Assembly (NCBI GenBank): GCA_033762255.1
Contig: JANRLT010000067.1
Coordinates: 23,716 to 87,715, forward strand
Reading direction: 5' to 3'
Length of the DNA stretch: 64,000 nt
Origin: Pirellulales bacterium
Lineage (GTDB): Bacteria; Planctomycetota; Planctomycetia; Pirellulales; JALHPA01
In this document: in pieces, positions 51,173 through 59,400 of the stretch
How positions within the stretch are numbered: position 1 is the stretch's first letter
Layout of the letters: each line of letters starts with the position of its first letter
Program-made: the position numbers and the translations under genes
The notes under the pieces: model-generated
The model's input: the letters and a program-made list of their open reading frames with translations, nothing else
Told to the model about the DNA's origin: nothing
Databases searched by the model: none

Positions 51173-53574
51173 TGTTTCGGATCATTTCCAGATTTACTGC
51201 GCAAACACCAAGCCATCGCTGCCTATTATGGCTGTTGATCGGTGCCGTGCTAGGATGCGGTATGAGCGCTGGGTCCGCCGCCGCGCAAGACTCCACGCCG
51301 CTCTATAAACAAACGCCCTACGATACGATTACGTTGGACGAGGAAAATTTTAACAAGGTTTACAAGGTTTATAAGCTGGACCTGCCGGATCGCAAACTAC
51401 CCAAAAATATCCAGGAAGGGGACGAAGTCGTCGTGCGCCTGTTGGATAAGCCCGACCGTAAATATCGGCTGCAACTTCAGCATGTGGTGAAGGTTGTATT
51501 TTTTGAGGATTTGCTCTTGGCCGAGGTCGAACGGCTGGTGCGCGAGCAAAACTATAATGCCGCCTTTCCGTATTTTCAGTTATTGCTGGCCGAATACGCC
51601 ACATATCCCGGCGTGCGCGAGGCATACGGTGTTTATCTGCAGCGAATTGCCGAGTTGGCATATAATCAAAAAAATTACGGGCAAGCCCTGGCGCGTGTTT
51701 GGATCTGGAATGACTTTCAACCTGATAACCCCGCCCAGCAACCCTTGGCCATCCAAATTTTAGAATCCTGGGTGACCGCGAATAATGACACGTCGATCAC
51801 AGCGCAGATAGATTTTGCCCTATTACTTCGAGAGCTCAAACGCCGGTTTCCGTCAGCCAGCAGCTCGATCCTGGCTGGCAAAATCAACGCGATCCGCGCG
51901 CTCGCGGATGATCTGGCTAAACAAACCGCCGCGCAGCTCACCGCGCAAAACCCCTCCGCCGCGCGGCCATTGCTAGCGCAGTTGGACCGGCTGTGGCCAA
52001 ATCATCCCTCGGCCGCGGAGTTGCAGGCCCAACTGCAAAAATTTGCCCCGCGGATAACGCTGGGTCGGCTGCATGCGCCGCTTGCCGGCGGAACACACCC
52101 GCTGGCGGTGGACTGGAACGAGCGTCGCGATGCCCGCTTGTTTGCCCGGCCCCTGGCCGAATGCGTGGCGATTCAGGGGGATTTGCCCGTCTATGATTAC
52201 CCGTTGGGGACGGTCTCTCGCCAGGAACAGACCACCACTTATGCGTTTAATTCCGCGGCTGAACCCCTGGCCCCGGCCTATCTCGAGCGGCTGGGCCGGG
52301 AACAACGGATGGAATCGCATTTTGAGGGCCAACTGCCCGCGCGCGGGACGGTCGCCTGGGCGCATTTACAGCCGCGACTCACCGGGGGCAAGGCCTCCGG
52401 TGTCACCGTGGCGGGAAGCGCCAATCCCTGGTGGGGAGACGCCCATTTAGCACTGCTGGCGATTCCCCCCGCCGCCGCGTGGAATAAAGACAAATCCCCG
52501 TTTGCCCCTTGGCAGCCGTGGCAATTACGGGATGGTAACTTAGTTCCCGGTTTATCGCCTGGCCAACCATCCTCTCCGGCGGAATTTAAGCTGGTGGATT
52601 ATCCCGATTACGAGACAGGCCGCAAATTGCTGCAAGCGGGAGAGGTGCAAATGCTGGAACGCCTGGCGCCGTGGCAGGTAACCCCGCTGAAGGCCAATCG
52701 GCAATTGCAGGTCCAGCCGTATGCCGTCAAAGGGATGCACTTTTTGCTGGTCAATCAGCGAAGCGCGCCCCTGGGGACGCTGTTCCGTCGCGACGCGGTC
52801 AATCTGGCCATTGATCGTCAGCAGTTGTTAGTAAAAATATCCAAGGGTCAGATCCTGGAACAATGCGTCACCACCAACAATTTCTGGCCGCAAGCCGCCC
52901 CTAAAAATCTCAGCCCCAGTTGGAATTCCGCCGCGCCCGAATTAGCGATGATGCAATGGCAATTGCTGCCGGGAGAACTTTCCAGCGATGCCGCCGACGA
53001 TGCCGGCGCTTCCACGGACGAATCATCCGAGTCCGCCGCTGCCGCCAAAGAAGCCACCGGTAAAACCGTGCCCCTGGTGAACAATCCCCTTGCTTCCGCT
53101 TCCGTCCCCCAGCAGTTGCGGCTGGCCATTCCCCGCGACGAAGTTGCCCGCATGGTGGCCGAGGAATTAAAATCACAATTGGAACAGGCTGGGATTCAAC
53201 TGATCCTGGTCCCTTCGGAACAACCTTTGATTCCCGACGGGCAAACCGCCACCAGCGCGGATCTGGTTTATGTGATCTGGCATCCGGTGAATCCCGTGGG
53301 TGATTGTTCCAGCTTATTTTTTACCGCCGGTATCCTGCCCCCGCTTCCCGAACATGTCCAAGAGTTATGGCGGCAAATGCTGGCCACCGCCGACCCGGCC
53401 GCCGCACTCAAGCTGTTTCGCCAGTGGGAAAGCGCGATCGTGACCCAGCGCTGGGTGTTGCCCTTACTTCAGTTGACCGAGTTTTCCGCCATGCAGCGGC
53501 TATTGCAAACCACATCCTCGCCGCGGGTTGATCCTTGGCAAAATTTGCGGGAATGGCGCATGGTCCAGCCCTAA
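51172..53574 (+). CDS. Exported protein with TPR-like region and solute-binding (family 5)-like domain
   Basis: An 800-residue protein with a signal peptide (CLLWLLIGAVLGCGMSAGSA). Residues about 40-290 are helical and TPR-like (LVREQNYNAAFPYFQLLLAE; NQKNYGQALARVWIWNDF). The rest resembles an extracellular solute-binding protein family 5 fold, with LFRRDAVNLAIDRQQLLVKI, then GQILEQCVTTNNFWPQAAPK and a C-terminal WQMLATADPAAALKLFRQWE-like helix. The ligand-binding part is degraded and broken by an Asp/Ser/Ala insert (about 600-640). No ABC permease or ATPase genes are nearby, so it is unlikely to feed a transporter. The start overlaps the upstream stop. Confidence 0.74.
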   Translation: MFRIISRFTAQTPSHRCLLWLLIGAVLGCGMSAGSAAAQDSTPLYKQTPYDTITLDEENFNKVYKVYKLDLPDRKLPKNIQEGDEVVVRLLDKPDRKYRLQLQHVVKVVFFEDLLLAEVERLVREQNYNAAFPYFQLLLAEYATYPGVREAYGVYLQRIAELAYNQKNYGQALARVWIWNDFQPDNPAQQPLAIQILESWVTANNDTSITAQIDFALLLRELKRRFPSASSSILAGKINAIRALADDLAKQTAAQLTAQNPSAARPLLAQLDRLWPNHPSAAELQAQLQKFAPRITLGRLHAPLAGGTHPLAVDWNERRDARLFARPLAECVAIQGDLPVYDYPLGTVSRQEQTTTYAFNSAAEPLAPAYLERLGREQRMESHFEGQLPARGTVAWAHLQPRLTGGKASGVTVAGSANPWWGDAHLALLAIPPAAAWNKDKSPFAPWQPWQLRDGNLVPGLSPGQPSSPAEFKLVDYPDYETGRKLLQAGEVQMLERLAPWQVTPLKANRQLQVQPYAVKGMHFLLVNQRSAPLGTLFRRDAVNLAIDRQQLLVKISKGQILEQCVTTNNFWPQAAPKNLSPSWNSAAPELAMMQWQLLPGELSSDAADDAGASTDESSESAAAAKEATGKTVPLVNNPLASASVPQQLRLAIPRDEVARMVAEELKSQLEQAGIQLILVPSEQPLIPDGQTATSADLVYVIWHPVNPVGDCSSLFFTAGILPPLPEHVQELWRQMLATADPAAALKLFRQWESAIVTQRWVLPLLQLTEFSAMQRLLQTTSSPRVDPWQNLREWRMVQP

Positions 53575-53611
53575 TCGCGGTCTAGCGTGCTGCTTTTATC
53601 AGAGGTTTATC

Positions 53612-55210
53612 ATGCCGTTTGGGTGGCGTTTTATTATCGTTCTTTTTCTGGTCTGGGGGGGGGTGGGTTTGAGCCATTTAATCGCTCAGGCCCCTGCCGC
53701 GGACCAGGATCCAGTCGCGGCCGCCGGACCCCGCGCGATCAGTTGGGAATATCTCCCCTACCGGGTCACCGTGGAGTTACTTATCGACTCACCAGAGCTG
53801 CCCGACGTGGCGGCCATTGATCGGGGGGCATTGGCCCAAACCGTGCGGGAAGCCCTGGCGGCTGAATGGCAGGGGGCCTGGGACTTACAGGTACAAACCG
53901 TTACCCAGCTGACAGCGGCGGAGTCGTCAGAGCAGGCCCCGCCAACTGCGCAAACTTTCCCCTCCGACGCGCAGCCAGTCGCACAGCCCACGGACGCTGG
54001 GGAAACTGCCGCCACGGAATCAACCGAGGCAAATACCGCCCAGCCAGCCCCTGCGGACAGCCCGATGCCCAGTGCCGAGCCAGCGACGGAGGCCGCCACC
54101 AGCCAACCCGCTGTCGGTGTCCCCCAGGTGGATAAGCGTTATCGCGTGCGGATTACCCCAGGCGCGGCGGGAATGCTGATCTTGGCCAATGAATACGATT
54201 ATTCCGTCAGAACAGCTGGTCCGCGATTGTCTCGCCAAGTGGCGACCCTGGCCGAAGTTCCCCCGGCGCTGACCGCGCTGGTGCGGGATTTGTTTTCACC
54301 CGTCGCCCGAGTGGAACAGGCCGATGGGGCCACCGCCACGTTGCGGCTACGGGCGGCGCGGTTGCATCCCACGTCCAAAAACTGGTCCGTCGGCCGGGCG
54401 TTTCGTCCATTTGAACGGACCCGCACCAGCGGGGGATGGAGCGAACTTCCCGCGGCCGGAACCGTCCGCGCCATCCCGGGAACATGGTTGAGCGTGCAAA
54501 AGTCGGAAGGGAGCCTGCTAACCTGTCAAATCTCTCTAGCGACGGGAACCACCTGGTCCTGGAGTGAACAAACGCCCGTGGCGATTGTGGCGTTGGGAGC
54601 GCGCCCCTTGGCCGCACAATCCGTTGTGCGGGCTGTTTCCAGCGCCAGCCCGGACGAACCGTTGGCCAAAGTTTTGCTCATCGCCACCACCAGTTCGGGA
54701 GCCTTGGCCGCGCAGGGATTTACAGATAACGCGGGCCAAATGAAGATAACGTTAAACAGCGACAGTCCGCCGAGCGCGGGCAATCCATTGTGGAAGATTC
54801 AATTTCGCGCCGGAGATACCGTGTTGGCGGAGCTGCCGTACATGCCCGGTTATTTTGCGGAGGAAACGGTGACGTTGCCGGTTACGTCCACTTGGATCGC
54901 CGCTCAAGAGCAGTTGCGGCAGATTCGCGAGCAATTGTTGTTAACCGTCATGCAAAAGCGCGTCGCCGGCGTGATGCTCAAGCGGCTGGAAGCCAACCGC
55001 GAGAGTGCCATCGCTAAAAATTGGCAATTGCGCCTCACCAGTGTCAAGACGGCGGCGCAACTGGAAAAGCTGCTCCCCACGCCCCCGAAAGTGGCTGACG
55101 AAGAGTCAACCTCCGGGGGAGAAAACTCCCTGCAAGCCGCGCTGGATAAGCGGCTAATTGAGGAAATTCAGCAATTACGCCAGGCAATCAGGGATAGTCT
55201 GGGGGGATAA
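53612..55210 (+). CDS. Exported protein of unknown function, last gene of the cluster
   Basis: A 532-residue protein with a signal peptide (WRFIIVLFLVWGGVGLSHLI). Residues about 35-100 form an alpha/beta region (ISWEYLPYRVTVELLIDSPE). An acidic Ala/Pro/Glu/Thr-rich linker runs about 105-170. A second ordered part contains VRITPGAAGMLILANEYDYS and PRLSRQVATLAEVPPALTAL. A C-terminal part has a carboxypeptidase-like or beta-sandwich repeat (LLIATTSSGALAAQGFTDNA) and ends in a coiled-coil helix. AGAGG precedes ATG 53612. A bidirectional terminator lies 54 bases after the stop. I do not recognise the family. Confidence 0.68.
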   Translation: MPFGWRFIIVLFLVWGGVGLSHLIAQAPAADQDPVAAAGPRAISWEYLPYRVTVELLIDSPELPDVAAIDRGALAQTVREALAAEWQGAWDLQVQTVTQLTAAESSEQAPPTAQTFPSDAQPVAQPTDAGETAATESTEANTAQPAPADSPMPSAEPATEAATSQPAVGVPQVDKRYRVRITPGAAGMLILANEYDYSVRTAGPRLSRQVATLAEVPPALTALVRDLFSPVARVEQADGATATLRLRAARLHPTSKNWSVGRAFRPFERTRTSGGWSELPAAGTVRAIPGTWLSVQKSEGSLLTCQISLATGTTWSWSEQTPVAIVALGARPLAAQSVVRAVSSASPDEPLAKVLLIATTSSGALAAQGFTDNAGQMKITLNSDSPPSAGNPLWKIQFRAGDTVLAELPYMPGYFAEETVTLPVTSTWIAAQEQLRQIREQLLLTVMQKRVAGVMLKRLEANRESAIAKNWQLRLTSVKTAAQLEKLLPTPPKVADEESTSGGENSLQAALDKRLIEEIQQLRQAIRDSLGG

Positions 55211-55263
55211 TCCCCCGTGGTTATCGCGGCTGGCTAAAATCATTTGCCACCATCCCGAAAAAA

Positions 55264-55290
55264 AAGCCCCGGATGATCCGGGGCTTTTCT
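55264..55290. terminator. Bidirectional terminator hairpin
   Basis: AAGCCCCGGAT (55264-55274) and ATCCGGGGCTT (55276-55286) form a perfect 11-base-pair stem with a single-base loop in the DNA. A-rich DNA precedes it and T-rich DNA follows. It probably ends the five-gene cluster from the left and the HU-like gene from the right. Confidence 0.82.
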
Positions 55291-55467
55291 GTTTGTCGGT
55301 TGCATGGTGCGTCTGGCGCATAGGCCGTCGGTCGCCAATGCGAGAGCAAAAAGTGGTCGACGGGGGCTAGCGATTTTTGTTATGGTAAAATTCTTGCCGC
55401 GGCCGCCGACAGGTTGGTTTCATGATGGCTCGTGTCTCACACGGGCTAAAAGCCCGACCACGCTGGA

Positions 55468-55794
55468 TTACAGCATGGCCTTGAGAGGTTTGAGCGCGCG
55501 GACGGTAACTTTGACACTGGCGGGTTTGGCAGGCAGGTCGCGCAATTGACCCAGCACCATCACGCCTTTTTTGGCGGGGCGGGCGGGGACTTCCTTGCGA
55601 ATGACTTTGACCAGACCGGGAATGGTAAAGGCCCCGGGCCCTTTTTTGCCAATGGCTTTACGGATTTCGCCGCTCAGGGCTTCCATTACCGCCGACACGT
55701 CTTTTTTAGAGATCGATGTCGCCTCCGCGATGGCAGTAAGGATGTCGGACTTGCTGGGTGACTTGGGACTGGGTTTCTTTGCGGCTTTCGCCAT
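55468..55794 (-). CDS. HU-like DNA-binding protein with Lys/Pro/Ser N-terminal tail
   Basis: A 108-residue histone-like protein. A basic tail (MAKAAKKPSPKSPSKSD) precedes the HU fold. ILTAIAEATSISKKDVSAVM and EALSGEIRKAIGKKGPGAF form the dimerisation helices. The DNA-binding arm has TIPGLVKVIRKEVPARPAKK instead of the usual GRNP sequence, followed by the C-terminal LPAKPASVKVTVRALKPLKA. GGAGGGAG precedes the ATG at 55794. Planctomycetes and relatives have such divergent HU proteins alongside standard ones. The likely role is nucleoid structure. The arm change suggests DNA contacts different from those of classical HU. Confidence 0.85.
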   Translation of the reverse strand: MAKAAKKPSPKSPSKSDILTAIAEATSISKKDVSAVMEALSGEIRKAIGKKGPGAFTIPGLVKVIRKEVPARPAKKGVMVLGQLRDLPAKPASVKVTVRALKPLKAML

Positions 55795-56496
55795 GGATGT
55801 GCTCCCTCCTTGAGACAAGGATTGACCGAGAGAATGGTGTGATGCGCCCGTTCCGCAACGGACTTGCTGATTAAAAACCAACGGAAGAAATTTGCAACCC
55901 TGAAATTTCCAAAAAACGGCAAAAAAGCCGGAAAGTTGGATATCGAGTCTCGTTTTTCCCGTGATTTGTGAGATTGTTCGTCGAAAATCGCGGGAAAACA
56001 AGAACTTTTAGTAAAATTCCGCGAAATTTTCCCAGGAAAACTAGTTTTTAACGCCCTGTTATGCCAGTCGCGCCGGTCAAACATCTTGTGTCTAACCTGC
56101 CGGAACTGATTAACTTGCCGTATTCGCCCGTAACGGCGTAATCCTTTTTATCTTCCCCAGCCATTCCCACCAAAGTCGCTTGCTAGTTGAGTACTGTCAA
56201 CCTAAGATAAAATGCTGTATAGAGATAAATCATTTATCCGCCGCACCAGTCGATTGTCGGCGACGTAGGAATTTTGCGAGTTTTATGATCCCCGCCGCTG
56301 AAATGTGGGGTACCCATGAACTTTTACCCCCTTCGCGGCGACCAAGCACTCACAGGTAGACTTTTGCCAGGGTTTCGGCCCGGGGGGCACTGCTTGGTAA
56401 GATGAGGTTACTTTTGTCCCCCGCTTTTTTTACCCCACCGACGACGGGCTAGTCAATTTTTTAGGCTTATCAGCTCTACCTTGACCAGGATGGACA
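55795..56496. other. Long divergent intergenic region between HU-like gene and giant PQQ gene
   Basis: About 700 bases without a recognisable gene. The part near HU (55860-56080) is AT-rich with repeated AAAAC/GAAAA words and probably holds the HU promoter. The part before the PQQ gene includes a paired-arm structure at 56341-56398. No dispersed repeat family was found. Confidence 0.5.
56341..56398 (+). ncRNA. Candidate structured leader RNA
   Basis: ACCAAGCA (56341-56348) pairs perfectly with TGCTTGGT (56391-56398). The enclosed 42 bases contain a second stem in CCAGGG-TTTCGG-CCCGG (with one bulged A). The structure lies about 100 bases before the ATG of the giant PQQ gene. It matches no riboswitch I know; this is a weak call. 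Confidence 0.25.
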
Positions 56497-59400
56497 ATGT
56501 TTATTGCCATTAAATTCCAGCTTATTGCCGTTATTTCCCGCTTTTTGGCTTATCGCCCCGTTTTTTTTGGCCTAGGCGCCCCCCGCGCCGGCATCGGATT
56601 CTCCCTTTGTTGTCTGCTGAGCGTGGCTTTGCCGCCGCTTTATGCGCAACCGGTCGGGGGCTTGATTCAGGCCAGGGAAACCGGGGATGGAGAAAAGCTG
56701 GGCGTTTTTCCGTATGATCGCAATCTGACAAATCTGTTTGATAAATGCAAAAAGCTGATCGAGCAAGAAAACTACGCCGACGGCCTGGAGGGCCTGGACC
56801 GGCTGCTAGGTGAGGAAAAAGATTCCGCCTTAAAGCCCGTGAAGGGGCAGGAAAAATATCAAAGCCTCAAGACCGAAGTGCTCAATCTCATCGGCGGCCT
56901 TTCGCCGGCGGGGATGGCAGAATATCAATTGCAATTCGGCGCGGTTGCCGAAAAGCACTTAAAAGAAGCCTTGTTGAATGGCGACACGTCCAAATTGGAA
57001 TTTGTGGTCCGCCGCTATTTTCACACGCCCGCCGGTTATCAGGCGGCGTATTTATTGGCCCGGCGGCACATGGATCAGGGGCGTCCGCTGGCGGCCGCGT
57101 TATTATGCAAACGATTGTTGGCCGCGCCTGCCGCCGCGACGCAACTCAACCCGCAACTATCGGTATTGGCCGCGACCGCCTGGCATCGTTCGGGCGTGGA
57201 AGATGAAAGCGTGAAATTGTTGGAGGGAATCCCCCCACCCCGTGCAGGGGATTTTCCCAACCAAGTCCCCAGCTGGAGCGCAAGCGCGGCTGGCATTCAG
57301 CAATGGCTGAAAAATCATGGCGGGCCGATCTCTCAATTAGCCAGCTTGACCCCGCGCGAGTGGATCATGTTTCGGGGTAATCCCGGGCGGAATGCCAGCA
57401 TGGCGGGAGGAGCTCCCCTGCTCAATCCGCGCTGGCACACCAGCATTGTCACCGATCCGCAAATGAGCCTCGCCTTATATGAGGATCGCCGCAATTATCT
57501 CAACCAGGGTTTGCCCGCCATTCCAGCGCTGCAGGCCTTGGCCATTGGCAAGCAAATTATCTATCGCACACCCTCCCGTTTACAACCTATTGTCGCGGTC
57601 GACTTTGACACCGGCAAACTCAGTTGGTATGTCGGCCAGAGCACCGTCCTGGGCGGGGGAAGCGGATTTAAGCGGGATAATCAATCCGCCCGAGCGGGAT
57701 TGAACGAGCGCAGTTGGTCAAATCTAAACAATGGCGGGCTGAGTAGCGACAGCCAGCGAATCTTCTTTGTCGAGGATGATCCCTCCAGCGGCAACGAACA
57801 ACTGGCCCAGGCCCAAATGTTCCGCATGAATCCTTTTATTGCCCGACGGGGTTGGATGAATTCGGGAGAGGTTTCCTATGCCCCCGGCGCGAATCGCCTC
57901 TTTGCCTGCGATATTCCCACCCAGGGTAAGCTGCAATGGGTGGTGGGGGGGACGGATAGCGAGACCGAACCGCGTTTGGCCAATGTAGTCTTTTTAGGGC
58001 CCCCATTGCCCCTCCAAGGGACTTTGTATGTCTTGGCCGAAATCAAACAAAGCATCTGCCTCCTGGCTCTTCAGGCGACCACGGGCAAATTACTTTGGCA
58101 GCAAGAACTCATCCTCTTAAACGAAGAGGTCAACGCCTTGTCGCTGGGTTGGCGGCGCACCGTGGGATTGACGCCTTCTTATGCCGAGGGCCTGCTATTA
58201 TGCCCCACCGGCACCGGGGGCTTGGTGGCGGTTGATTTAACAAATCGCACCATGAGTTGGGCGTTTCTCAAGCAAAACACCAACTCCAGCGCTGATTTTA
58301 ACCAGCAAATCATGCAAGGGGCGATGTATGGCAACGGGGGAGGCATGTTGCCCGGCTCCGCCTGGACAGAATCAACCGCCGTGGTGGCCGGAAATAAAGT
58401 GATTCTGACCAGTTCCGAATTGGAAAAACTGATCTGTCTCGATTTAACCACCGGCACGGTCGTATGGGAAAAACCACGCGGGCGCGGGCTATATGTGGGG
58501 GGGATTGTCCAGGATCAAGTGATTGTCATTGGCCGCCAGGAAGTAACCGCCTTTAAACTGGCGGATGGCCAGTTGGCGTGGCCCAGCGATATCAAACTGC
58601 CCGGAAATGCCGTACCCACGGGGCGGGGCTTTATTAGCCAGGCTGATTATTTTTTGCCGCTCAGCAGCAGCGAAGTCGTCTGCTTGGATCTGGTCAAGGG
58701 GGAAGTCAAATCCCGCTCGCGTTCCAGCACCGGTACCATCCCGGGTAACCTGATTTGCCATCGGGGACATGTGTTGTCGCTGAATATTGATCGGCTGGAA
58801 AAATACGCGCAGGCGGACTTGTTGCGGGCGCAAGTGCGGGAAATTTTGGCCCGGGAGCCATCCAACTGGCAGGCCCTGGCCTGGCGGGGAGAGATTGCCC
58901 TGGATGATGGCGACCTGGCGGGAGCGATGAAAGACTTGCGCCTGGCCTGGGACCAAGTCCAAGCCTTGGCCCGAACAGAAAACTCCCAGGGGGGGGGAAC
59001 GGAGCAATTGCGTTACGAAGGGGAGTCGGATCACTTGCGGGGGTTGTTGTTTATGGCCACCGCCGAGGCGATTCGCTCGGATTATGGGGGTAAATTTGAT
59101 TTGTTGGCGGACTTGCAAAAATTAATCGGCACTCCCGCCGAAAAGTCCAACTATTTACGCATCGCGGCAGAGGGGCAAGAACGGCGCCAGGATTGGGAGC
59201 AGGCCTTTGCCGCGTATCTGGAATTGGCGGATCTGCAAACGGCTGAAAGCGAGCGGGAAGAGATCGACCTTAGCTACGACGTGCATCGCGGGTTATGGAT
59301 CCAGGCCCGCTTGCAGGAACTTTGGCAAAAACTGACTCCCGCGATCCAGAATGAATGGAACGGGCGCATCGCCACCCGTTGGCAGCGGGCCTTGAGCTCT

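Noticed and set aside
51172..53574. Peptide ABC transporter substrate-binding protein
   Set aside because: Only parts of the family-5 fold are seen, a large helical region precedes it, and no permease or ATPase genes are nearby.
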